Shown here: positions 28,020 through 36,446 of the stretch, piece by piece | Numbering within the stretch: the first letter of the stretch is position 1 | How the letters are laid out: every line of letters begins with the position of its first letter | NCBI RefSeq assembly: GCF_006175945.1 | Contig: NZ_VAJL01000001.1 | Location: 4,663,916-4,727,915, forward strand | From: Chryseobacterium mulctrae | Lineage (GTDB): Bacteria > Bacteroidota > Bacteroidia > Flavobacteriales > Weeksellaceae | Length of the DNA stretch: 64,000 bases | Direction: 5' to 3' | Notes under the pieces: generated by a model | The model's input: only the letters and a program-made list of their open reading frames with translations | What the model was told of the DNA's origin: nothing | Databases searched by the model: none | Made by a program: the position numbers and the translations under genes

Positions 28020-29195
28020 ATGACAATGAAAGAACAGGAATTACTATATCATTTTCCATTTAGAATCGACAAAGAACAAAATTTTAGACACTTTGCAAAC
28101 GATTTTACCCATAACAGCTTTGTCAAACGGTTTGTTACCAATTATGACGGAACAAATGTTAACGAATTCATTAAAAACAAAACATCCCTTACTATTGAAC
28201 AAATACACGAGTTTGAATATCTATATTCAAACTTTACACATTGGAGTGATTGGTATAAGAATGGGCGAAATATTTTTTCATTTTCCAAAGAACTTTTACT
28301 TTTATTGGACAAAACTGATGTTAGTGATGTAAAGCCAGACCTTTTCAAACTTCCTTATGACATCTTCTATCTTTCTTTAAAACCACTTAATCTCAAACTA
28401 TCAAAAAATAGTGATGCAGTTATTGAAGGTGTTTATATTGACCACAATATTTGGAATATAATGGGAGAACACCCAGAAGGTTATTGTGATTTAAGTTTCT
28501 ATTTTGCTGGTGAATTTAAAGAATCATTCCTAAAATACATATCAACCGTAAAAAGTAGTACGCAACCCTTTACGAATTCTGACGAAGTAGATGAAGCTCC
28601 TCTAGGTACATTTTGGAATATTTACTTGTGGTTTGAGAAAGAAGAGAAACGAGAAACAGTGAGGGAAGCTTTGGATTATTTCATAAGTGATCTTAAAAAT
28701 GAAATATTTATAACCAATAAAACGCCTGAACAAATAACGGACTTTGACTTAGAGTTTTATTCTGACACAATTGAGCTGTTAGAAAAGACTATTAATTTGG
28801 TTATTAACTGTTTGCTTTACTTATCACAACCTAAAGATAAACAGGACATAGAAAAAAAATTCCCAACAGGCTTACCGGGGAATTTTGAAAAGAAAATGTC
28901 ATTTGCCAAAACTGAAAAAGAAAAGAAAAAAGTTGCCGACAATATTGAGCAATCAGGATTTAGCAAAATAAATTATGTCGGACAAACATTTAAAAGAAGG
29001 TATAACGAAATAATAAAAACAAACTTAAGTGTTCAACCACATTGGCGACGTGGACATTGGAGGAATCAAAAATTTGGAGAGAAGTTACGGGATAGCAAAC
29101 TTATTTGGATTATGCCGACTATTGTAAAAAGTGAAGTTGGACAACCAACAAAGGGTCATTTATATAATGTGCAAGACGTCACAAAGAATAACTGA
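28020..29195 (+). CDS. AcrVA2-like family protein
   Basis: 391-aa cytoplasmic protein. The C-terminal PHWRRGHWRNQ followed by KLIWIMPTIV closely resembles the C-terminus of the anti-CRISPR AcrVA2 as I remember it (RPHIRRGHW... then a W-x-P-x-V strand). AcrVA2 stops Cas12a production, but homologues are widespread on phages and plasmids in hosts without Cas12a, so an anti-CRISPR role here is only a possibility. It is the first cargo gene at the left end of the island, a place where early-expressed anti-defence genes are often found. The N-terminal half has no motif I recognise. Confidence 0.6.
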   Translation: MTMKEQELLYHFPFRIDKEQNFRHFANDFTHNSFVKRFVTNYDGTNVNEFIKNKTSLTIEQIHEFEYLYSNFTHWSDWYKNGRNIFSFSKELLLLLDKTDVSDVKPDLFKLPYDIFYLSLKPLNLKLSKNSDAVIEGVYIDHNIWNIMGEHPEGYCDLSFYFAGEFKESFLKYISTVKSSTQPFTNSDEVDEAPLGTFWNIYLWFEKEEKRETVREALDYFISDLKNEIFITNKTPEQITDFDLEFYSDTIELLEKTINLVINCLLYLSQPKDKQDIEKKFPTGLPGNFEKKMSFAKTEKEKKKVADNIEQSGFSKINYVGQTFKRRYNEIIKTNLSVQPHWRRGHWRNQKFGEKLRDSKLIWIMPTIVKSEVGQPTKGHLYNVQDVTKNN

Positions 29196-29248
29196 TATTC
29201 ATATATTTATGGTACATATAAGATGCAAAATGTAAAGAATTCCATATG

Positions 29249-32116
29249 TTATCTTAAAATTTTTAATTTATTCTCATAGATTTTTGCAGTTTCAAAATCA
29301 TTTTGCACTTTGCATAAGTCTATCAAAAACTTAAGCATTAAGATGATATGAGCATTTTTAATCTCTTGTGACTCCAAAATCTCAATACATTTTTGTTGGT
29401 ACACTATAGCAGCCTGAAGGTTGTTTCTCAATAAAGAATATTCGGAGAGTTTATTATAATAACTGGAAAGTAAGAAATCATTTCTTTTTTCAATAGGAAT
29501 TAAATTATGATATCTTATGGCGTCTTTGATAAGACTTTCAGATTTATCAAAATCTTTCGTCTTTTTATAAAGTTCGGACAATATTGTGTAGCCAACTCCA
29601 ATTTGTGCATCTGTATAAAAATAATATTTTTTTCTGAGAGCGGCTACTTTTTGGAAGTATTTAATTGCATTATCAACATCATTTTTGAAAAGATATGCCT
29701 GAGATAAATTATTTAGTACCGTTAGGAACATTAATAAGTCTCCATCTTTATAATTATCACCATTTTTATAGTATATATCAACTGCACTGCTCAAATAATT
29801 AATAATTTCATCTAGTGATTTCTCCGGCTTTAAGCTTAATGCCAAATTATTGTACATAGCTGCCAAGGAAACATCCTTTTTACCCAAATAATTCTCGCTT
29901 CTTTTAATCAAATCCTTCCACAATTCAGTGATGTTTTTACGGATAAAGAAAAAAGCTGATAAATGCAAGTACTCATTCTCCAGCATTAGAAGCGGCTGGT
30001 AAACGCTTTCTCGATATTCCTCTTTAATAGTATTAAGAATGGATTCCGCATATTTTAAAAAACGAAAGGAGTCCTTAGGTGAATTATAGCCATCTGACAA
30101 TCTTCCGGTCAACCACGCTATGTAATGGAATGAGCTAAAAAATGCACCTTTTTGATCTCTTATTGAGTATAAAATAGCATCCTGTAATATTTTATGGATA
30201 CGGATACTTTTTCTATTATTCTCATAATGTAAAAACCCCTTTTTTTCTAAAGAATTAGTCAAATTGATATAGTTGGTTTTGTTACCATCATAAAAATCTT
30301 TGCCACAGATTAGTATTAAATCTTCAATTATAATGTTGGAGGAAGGAAGTAAAGAAAGATATTCTAAAAAGTATTGTTCGCTATTATTAATACCTTCGAT
30401 CGAAAACTTTTGAAGTATAAAGTCAAAAATCCTAATAGCTTTAGTCTCTTCTTCTGGAATTTCAATCTCAATTTTTAATGATTCATCATCTAGGTCTTGG
30501 TTTTTTAAAGAATCGAAAATAAATTCTAGTGTCAAGTCGAAGCTATTTTCGATTGTTTTGGCAACTAACTCAATAATCAGATTATTGCAATCAATATATT
30601 CAAGAAACTCTCTAAAAACAACGTCATTAATATTGTGTGAACTATGTAATTGAAAGAGTTTTTTTGCATCTTCAAAATTCAAATAAGGGAGTTGATATGG
30701 ATTATATGATTTATATTGATTGCGAGCAAGGATTATTTTTTTCCAATTTCTTAAACTGATAATTTTATTTAGATCAGTGATATTTTCTACATTTTTCTGA
30801 ATGTCCAATACGATTAGATTATTATTTCCATATTTATCCAAATCATTGAGAATTACATTAAATTGCTGTTCAATGGTTAGTCCTTTGTTTAAATCAATAT
30901 TCAGATTGGAGATCAAAAGTTCATTTAAAATAAATGCGCTATGAATGGATTCTTCAATATTCAGCCAAATCACATTATTAAAATCATTTCGATATTTAGC
31001 TAAAAACTTTTTTGCAAAAGTTGTTTTTCCTATACCTCCGAAGTTGTGTATTGCAGTAACATTTTTCTGATTGACTATATTGTAAATTTCATCAACCTCA
31101 TTTTCCCATCCTATAATATCTTGAACATTATAGATGTAAGGAATTAAAGTTAGATCAGTGTTTTCTAAAATTGGGGGTTTTAGTTTCTTTATTTCCAAAG
31201 TGTGTTTTTCCTGTACAGCTTCAATATTTTTAACTCTATCTTTTAGTTCTTCTATTTCAACACCGATCAAATGGATGAATTTTGGATCTATCTTCTTTTG
31301 AATATCAGAGTCCGTTAATTCTAAAAGCTTTTGTAGATCAGAATTGTTAACGCATCTTTTAGACTTTTCACTCTCCTGAGAGCAACGGTTAATCTCAGAA
31401 AGCAAAACTCTAAATATGACATCGACTGGTCTGTTATTAAATAATTCGTTCTTTAGAATTATGAAGATTTCACTTTTAATTTTATCAACAGCTTCGTCGG
31501 TTGTTTGCTCACCAAATTCCCAATGAATCGCTTTACAAAAATCTTCTATAAGCAAATTGTCATCGACAATGCAACAAATCGCTTGATAATTAGCATTAAT
31601 TTCTTGTTTTTTATGTGCCGAAAGATTTTGACGATTGAGTTTTGATTGTCTTATTTTATTCGATTCGCTTCTGAGTATTTCTTTGTTCTTTTTCTTTAAA
31701 AGTTCCAAATCCTCACTTTTATTAAAGATCTCTCTATTATACCATTTACCCAATAGTTTTTCATTCTTCTTTATGCTGGAATTGGTTACAAATGAAAAAA
31801 TAGGAAAGATGTTATCTTGCCTATAATTGAGGTAGGTAATAAAAAAATCGAAAATTGAATGTTTGATTTCTTTAGAATTTAGACTAAAGTCGGAGGTGTA
31901 GCATTTCAATTGAGTGAACACATAATTCTCTCCAACCTCCTTAATATCGTTTTCAACTTCAGTATAGATTAAGCTATCATTACGATTTACAAAATTTGTT
32001 ACCCATCTTTTTAAAACAGATAAATATTGATAATAGAACCCTCTGTTAGTGAAAATTGCATCAGTATTCCTACTGAAAATTTTTATTGAGTTTAAATCTA
32101 ATTTGATATCGTGCAT
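29249..32116 (-). CDS. STAND NTPase with N-terminal nuclease-like domain and TPR sensor (Avs-like)
   Basis: 955-aa protein in three parts. Residues about 1-170 resemble the DUF4297/Cap4 dsDNA endonuclease domain: GFYYQYLSVLKRW, then TEVENDIKE and FTQLKCY, giving the E-D-QxK pattern of PD-(D/E)XK nucleases. The middle holds a STAND NTPase with Walker A NFGGIGKTTFAKKF (about 355-368) and Walker B NLIVLDIQ. The last 300 residues are TPR-like repeats. In Avs and related anti-phage proteins, the C-terminal repeats sense a phage protein and oligomerisation activates the nuclease. It is an isolated gene in the island. The role is inferred from architecture. Confidence 0.72.
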   Translation of the reverse strand: MHDIKLDLNSIKIFSRNTDAIFTNRGFYYQYLSVLKRWVTNFVNRNDSLIYTEVENDIKEVGENYVFTQLKCYTSDFSLNSKEIKHSIFDFFITYLNYRQDNIFPIFSFVTNSSIKKNEKLLGKWYNREIFNKSEDLELLKKKNKEILRSESNKIRQSKLNRQNLSAHKKQEINANYQAICCIVDDNLLIEDFCKAIHWEFGEQTTDEAVDKIKSEIFIILKNELFNNRPVDVIFRVLLSEINRCSQESEKSKRCVNNSDLQKLLELTDSDIQKKIDPKFIHLIGVEIEELKDRVKNIEAVQEKHTLEIKKLKPPILENTDLTLIPYIYNVQDIIGWENEVDEIYNIVNQKNVTAIHNFGGIGKTTFAKKFLAKYRNDFNNVIWLNIEESIHSAFILNELLISNLNIDLNKGLTIEQQFNVILNDLDKYGNNNLIVLDIQKNVENITDLNKIISLRNWKKIILARNQYKSYNPYQLPYLNFEDAKKLFQLHSSHNINDVVFREFLEYIDCNNLIIELVAKTIENSFDLTLEFIFDSLKNQDLDDESLKIEIEIPEEETKAIRIFDFILQKFSIEGINNSEQYFLEYLSLLPSSNIIIEDLILICGKDFYDGNKTNYINLTNSLEKKGFLHYENNRKSIRIHKILQDAILYSIRDQKGAFFSSFHYIAWLTGRLSDGYNSPKDSFRFLKYAESILNTIKEEYRESVYQPLLMLENEYLHLSAFFFIRKNITELWKDLIKRSENYLGKKDVSLAAMYNNLALSLKPEKSLDEIINYLSSAVDIYYKNGDNYKDGDLLMFLTVLNNLSQAYLFKNDVDNAIKYFQKVAALRKKYYFYTDAQIGVGYTILSELYKKTKDFDKSESLIKDAIRYHNLIPIEKRNDFLLSSYYNKLSEYSLLRNNLQAAIVYQQKCIEILESQEIKNAHIILMLKFLIDLCKVQNDFETAKIYENKLKILR

Positions 32117-32365
32117 TTTATATAAATCCTAAAGGATAATGTTCGAAGTTATTATTTATCGTTAGGTAGTCTTTAAAGAATTTTTATAAAAAATCTCTAC
32201 TTATAATCATTCATCAATTGCAACAAGTCAGTTTGCTTATATATAATAGTCGATTTCCTTATATTCTCTTTCAATACTGGTTGCATTAGTAAATTCATCA
32301 ATTTGTCCAATTTTGAAGATATAAATCTTATAAAATGACTAAAAAATCTATAGAAGTAACAAATT
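32117..32365. other. Intergenic, no gene seen
   Basis: AT-rich spacer between the STAND gene promoter and the small ORF downstream of the OLD nuclease. No open frame or strong hairpin is apparent. Confidence 0.3.
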
Positions 32366-32521
32366 TTATTTTCTTTTCATTAATAGATACAAGATAGTTT
32401 CTTTCCTAGTTTCGAAATTAATTATCTTATAAATATTATGAAATTCAATCCCACCATCCTTAAGTTGTATACCGAATTTTGTTTTTAAAAATAGTTGATA
32501 GGATTGAATTATTGCCTTCAT
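32366..32521 (-). CDS. Possible small protein downstream of OLD nuclease (51 aa)
   Basis: ATG at 32521 to TAA at 32366. The product is 51 aa and starts MKAIIQSYQLFLKTKFG, basic with an amphipathic appearance. It lies 33 nt after the OLD nuclease stop on the same strand and could be a fourth operon member. There is no family match or clear ribosome binding site, though flavobacteria rarely use one. It may be a chance frame. Confidence 0.3.
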   Translation of the reverse strand: MKAIIQSYQLFLKTKFGIQLKDGGIEFHNIYKIINFETRKETILYLLMKRK

Positions 32522-32554
32522 ATAATATTAATATTAAAAACTTTGTAGTTGTGC

Positions 32555-34441
32555 CTATAAAAATGCGTTGAAAAGTTTTGTCCATTTTTCCACATAGTCT
32601 TGTGGTAAAGAATCAGCTTTTTTATTTTTTAATTGAGCTTTAGCAGCCATAGATATCCCTACTTTCCATCCTTTTTCTAATTCAATCCCATTAGCTTCAG
32701 CAAATGTTTCAATTTGAGCTACTACTGGAGTGTCTTTACTATAATTATCTTCAAAATCTATCTCATCTAAGGAATTAAAAAGTCTGTCAATGCCTTTCTT
32801 TATCAAAGCAAAAGGAATCAAATCTTCCACTTCTGATTTTTCAATTTCAGCATAATCTTTAACATCAAGTATTCTATCCTCAAATCCCTTATACAAACCG
32901 GATAATAATCTTTTCTTTGCATCTTCACCACTCTTATCCGAATCGATAATTAGATACGGTATATCATCTGCTTTACTTGAAATCATACTAACAACCCCCG
33001 GAACTCCTTTAACTCCTCCTGATGGTACAAATACAATTTCTTGTTCCGGAGCAATAAGCTTTTCTCTAATTAAAAATCCCTTAATAGCATTAAGATAGAA
33101 CTGGTCAGATGGCCCCTCTACTACAATAGCTTGGCAGCCTTGTAATAAAACGTCTGAAACACTTAGTCCTAAAGCAGCGTGAACTGCGTAAATAGATTTT
33201 TCATTTAAAGCATCACTTCCTTGTCTTAAATTACTTGAAGCTACTGTATATCCATCTTTATCCATATACACAACCCTGCATTTATCTATGTTAGAAGTGT
33301 CAACAATAAATGGAGAATGCGTTGTATTAATTATTTGATTACCTTTTGATAAATTGTCAAAAAATATTGCTAAATCTTTTTGTGCTAAAGGATGTAAAGT
33401 AAGTCCAGCTTCGTCAAGCAATAAAATTGCACCCTTATGCCGTTCCTGGCTTTCAACAAGGAAAATCAAGTAAAAACTGATAAACCATTGAAGTCCTGTA
33501 CTACGAAGTTCTAATGCCACTTCGTCAGTTCTCACACTGTCAGATACCCATATTCTGAAATAGTCGCCATCTGCTTCAAATCTAAATTTATACTCACCTT
33601 GCTTCCACCATTCTTTAAATCTTTTTGTCAGATCACCTGAAGCTGACTGTAAAAGGATACTACGTTCTTCCTTATCATTTTCCGCCTTCCTAATTTCTTC
33701 AGCAGTAGGTTGATTTTCTCCGTTTCTGCCGTTCCTAAGCATTGCCATTTCTTTGGGATCTTTTCCTAATTCCAAAATCTCTTTAGGGTCTAATTTCACG
33801 AATTCAAAGAGCACTCTTAATGTTCTTACTTGCTCTTCATTGATATCAATCCCGTCTACAGTTTGCCCCTTTAACCATTTGATAACATTTGGAAGATAAA
33901 TTTTTGAAGATAGATTTCCATAGTTTGAATAATAAACAAATGATGGTAATTCGGCAAGAATAGCGTTTTCTAGGTCGGCATCTTTATATGGTACAATAAC
34001 ATCTTCTTCAATTGACTCTTCATCTTCTTCAACTTCTTTTGTTACTTTTTCTATCTTCTTAGATACTGGATCACCACTTGGAAACTCGAAAATGTAACTC
34101 CCGTCATATAAACGTGCAACAGTTACTGATTTATCTCCTTGCAAACTACATTCAACCTCAGTCTCAATATTCTTTATGCTTTCATCATCAAGCTCAAACT
34201 CCGCTGTAATGAATTTTATATCTTTTGGGGTTTTTCGATAAGTACTCAGTTTAGAAACCGGCATATCGTGTAAAATATCAATTTTTCCTTCTCTTGCTGG
34301 ATTTAGTTTCCATAAAGCTAAAAGCAAGTTTGACTTTCCAGCCTCATTAATTCCAACCAATGTTGTTACATTATCACAATCAATCCAACCACTATCAAGA
34401 ACTGATCGGAAATTTTCTACTTTGTATTTTTTTAGTATCAT
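32555..34441 (-). CDS. OLD-family ATP-dependent nuclease (ABC ATPase + TOPRIM)
   Basis: 628-aa protein. The N-terminal SMC/ABC-like ATPase has Walker A GINEAGKSNLLLALW (about residues 30-44) and Walker B ILLLDEAGLTLHP with the D-loop/His NTTHSPF; the C-terminal TOPRIM domain has VVEGPSDQFYLNAIKG and the DxD motif YLIIDSDKSGED. This is the class 1 OLD arrangement known from P2 Old and Gabija GajA. No GajB helicase is adjacent; instead it is the third gene behind an XRE-ImmA/IrrE protein and a 163-aa unknown. DNA cleavage in phage defence is the likely role. Confidence 0.85.
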   Translation of the reverse strand: MILKKYKVENFRSVLDSGWIDCDNVTTLVGINEAGKSNLLLALWKLNPAREGKIDILHDMPVSKLSTYRKTPKDIKFITAEFELDDESIKNIETEVECSLQGDKSVTVARLYDGSYIFEFPSGDPVSKKIEKVTKEVEEDEESIEEDVIVPYKDADLENAILAELPSFVYYSNYGNLSSKIYLPNVIKWLKGQTVDGIDINEEQVRTLRVLFEFVKLDPKEILELGKDPKEMAMLRNGRNGENQPTAEEIRKAENDKEERSILLQSASGDLTKRFKEWWKQGEYKFRFEADGDYFRIWVSDSVRTDEVALELRSTGLQWFISFYLIFLVESQERHKGAILLLDEAGLTLHPLAQKDLAIFFDNLSKGNQIINTTHSPFIVDTSNIDKCRVVYMDKDGYTVASSNLRQGSDALNEKSIYAVHAALGLSVSDVLLQGCQAIVVEGPSDQFYLNAIKGFLIREKLIAPEQEIVFVPSGGVKGVPGVVSMISSKADDIPYLIIDSDKSGEDAKKRLLSGLYKGFEDRILDVKDYAEIEKSEVEDLIPFALIKKGIDRLFNSLDEIDFEDNYSKDTPVVAQIETFAEANGIELEKGWKVGISMAAKAQLKNKKADSLPQDYVEKWTKLFNAFL

Positions 34442-34476
34442 ATTTTTATTCTAAATTTCATCTATAATTTCTGTGT

Positions 34477-34968
34477 TTAGTCTTGATGCCCGTACCCAAG
34501 TTCTTCATTTTTGTCCCAAAAAGACATAAAAAGTTCTGCCGGAGTACCTTTTCTACTTGTCCATTCTGCAACAATTTTTATTGCTTCTTCTAAATCCTCA
34601 GTATATGCCATTCTGCCATCACTACCTCTAATTCCCTTTTCATCTTTTTTTGCACCTCTATTGATTAGTACATTTTTTTCGTCATAAACAATTCTTCGCA
34701 CATCTTCAAAATCTTTACCTTTAGGTAAATTATCCTTCAATAGCTTAGTTAGACCGTGATAGTACAATTGAAATTTTTGAACAGGATCATCAATTTTTTG
34801 ACCCAGTAGCTGATCAGCTTCATTTTCAATTACTACTTCTGAATCAAAATTCATAAAAAGTTGTTCTCCTTTTACTTCTTCTGATTTTTGTAAAATTTCT
34901 AACCTCTCTAAATCTTCTTCTGAGAGATTACGTTCTACTTGCTTTTTGTTTAAGTTATTATCATTCAT
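34477..34968 (-). CDS. Unknown protein between ImmA/IrrE and OLD nuclease (163 aa)
   Basis: 163-aa acidic soluble protein with a charged N-terminal helix (RNLSEEDLERLEILQKSEE) and a C-terminal GRMAYTEDLEEAIKIVAEW helix followed by FMSFWDKNEELGYG. I do not recognise the family. It is tightly placed: 10 nt after the ImmA/IrrE stop and 35 nt before the OLD nuclease start. A role as adaptor or protease target of the ImmA-like protein is plausible but untested. Confidence 0.55.
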   Translation of the reverse strand: MNDNNLNKKQVERNLSEEDLERLEILQKSEEVKGEQLFMNFDSEVVIENEADQLLGQKIDDPVQKFQLYYHGLTKLLKDNLPKGKDFEDVRRIVYDEKNVLINRGAKKDEKGIRGSDGRMAYTEDLEEAIKIVAEWTSRKGTPAELFMSFWDKNEELGYGHQD

Positions 34969-34978
34969 TTTGATGGAT

Positions 34979-36154
34979 TTATACAGTTAATAGTTCTCTT
35001 ATTTTCAATGATGCTTCTCTAATTGATTCTACATCCCAATTAGCAACATTCAATTTTTTCGTTATATTTTTTATGTTTGGAAAAGCATCTTTAAATGCAG
35101 CCCAGTAATCATTTCCTAATTCAGATTGCCTCCATTGATATTGAGAATAAATAATACAAGGATGTATTTGACATTCCTTAGCAAATTTTGCTACCATAAA
35201 TTTATTGTGAATCATCTTTTCGATGTATCTCATTTTCTCTGAGGATAATAAATATTCGGAGGCAAATTCATTTGCTTTATCTTCCTGAATCAAAAATAAA
35301 TCTGGTTCTCCCGATAAATGGTAACTTATTTTCTGGATTGTTTCCAAATCAAATAGTACGTGATGTAATTCGTGTATTAATGCAAACCAGATCGTAGCAT
35401 AATTCTTATTGAAATCAGTGATAACAATACACGGTTTATTATTTATGAAAAAAGTTGCACCTCTTATCTGTGTTTTAGGTAATAATGGCTGAAAAACAAC
35501 TGTAACACCAATATTATATAATGCTTGAAAAACGGTTACCAGTCCATTTTCTATATTTTGAGTGTAAGGTTTGATTTTAGGAATTAGTTCAACTAAACTC
35601 TTTCTGCTATATTCATTTGGATTATCAATAAGCTCGAAATATTTATAGCTGGATTTTATCCAAAAGTCTTTCATTTTATCACTGAATGATTTTTTAGTCC
35701 TACTATAAAGAGCATCGCTTAACTCTCTATCATAATCGTAAATAGAATCTAGGTCAAAAAAACTACAAATACGATCTTTCAGAGTTTCTAAAGAATCATT
35801 CTTTTGAATAAATCCTAATACTGCTAATGTTTTTAAATCAAAATATTTATTGATGAATGTGATATCCATTGATGATTGTAACTCTCTGATTTCTTCTACA
35901 GGTCTATCTTTGAAATAAATAATGAGTAACTCACTTAAATCAACTTCCAAAAACTCCGTAAGCTTCAATAATTTAATAATATCAGTTTGCTTAGAAGTTT
36001 TATCTAAAATAGCATCCAAACTTCTTCTCTCCATTCCGGATAGCTTTTCAAATTGGGTTTTTGTCAAGCCCGATTCCTCCAACTTAATTGCAAATAAATC
36101 TTCAATCGAAGATCCATCATATCGAAGGCTCTTATGTAATAAGTTATCTATCAT
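34979..36154 (-). CDS. XRE HTH + ImmA/IrrE metallopeptidase regulator
   Basis: 391-aa fusion. The N-terminal helix-turn-helix (LEESGLTKTQFEKLSGMERR) resembles XRE/HigA-type regulators; the C-terminal zinc peptidase has HELHHVLFD (HExxH) and a downstream EDKANEFASEYLL Glu motif. ImmA/IrrE peptidases cleave XRE repressors in response to DNA damage or mobile-element signals. First gene of a three-gene operon with the 163-aa unknown and the OLD nuclease. Two identical palindromes flank its promoter, so it probably controls its own operon. Confidence 0.8.
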   Translation of the reverse strand: MIDNLLHKSLRYDGSSIEDLFAIKLEESGLTKTQFEKLSGMERRSLDAILDKTSKQTDIIKLLKLTEFLEVDLSELLIIYFKDRPVEEIRELQSSMDITFINKYFDLKTLAVLGFIQKNDSLETLKDRICSFFDLDSIYDYDRELSDALYSRTKKSFSDKMKDFWIKSSYKYFELIDNPNEYSRKSLVELIPKIKPYTQNIENGLVTVFQALYNIGVTVVFQPLLPKTQIRGATFFINNKPCIVITDFNKNYATIWFALIHELHHVLFDLETIQKISYHLSGEPDLFLIQEDKANEFASEYLLSSEKMRYIEKMIHNKFMVAKFAKECQIHPCIIYSQYQWRQSELGNDYWAAFKDAFPNIKNITKKLNVANWDVESIREASLKIRELLTV

Positions 36155-36163
36155 TTTTAGTAA

Positions 36164-36229
36164 AGGTAAATTTACCTCAAAAATACTAAACTATTCGACA
36201 TAAACAATAGTATAAAGGTAAATTTACCT
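36164..36229 (-). promoter_or_regulatory. Twin operators flanking the OLD-operon promoter
   Basis: The perfect 14-bp palindrome AGGTAAATTTACCT occurs twice, 36164-36177 and 36216-36229, 52 bp apart (about five helical turns); identity extends to 18 bp (TAAAGGTAAATTTACCTC). Between them on the minus strand lies TATTTTTG (-7 box, 36178-36185), with a TTG 19 bp upstream of it (36205-36207). The start point should fall in the promoter-proximal palindrome. The arrangement fits a repressor that bridges both sites. Confidence 0.75.
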
Positions 36230-36360
36230 CTAATTTTTTTTATGTCTCTAAAATAAAAATGCTATTCCTTCGATTAATTTTGTATATGTCAAGTAGTTTT
36301 TCTGAGTCATACCGACTAACAAATAAAATATTCGTAGCAACTAATAAGTATAATAAAACA

Positions 36361-36386
36361 AAAATAGCTCCGCAAGGAGCTATTTT
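36361..36386 (-). terminator. Terminator of the three-gene unknown operon
   Basis: AAAATAGCTCC / GGAGCTATTTT perfect 11-bp stem with loop GCAA, downstream of the gene ending at 36447. Confidence 0.85.
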
Positions 36387-36446
36387 ACAACTATTTGACT
36401 AGGCATTCAAACCCAGCGATAAAAATAATACATTTCATACCGTTAC

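Noticed and set aside
32555..36154. Gabija or PARIS defence system
   Set aside because: Gabija needs a UvrD-like GajB helicase and PARIS needs a separate AriA ATPase with a DUF4435 nuclease. Neither is adjacent; the OLD protein carries both ATPase and TOPRIM in one chain.
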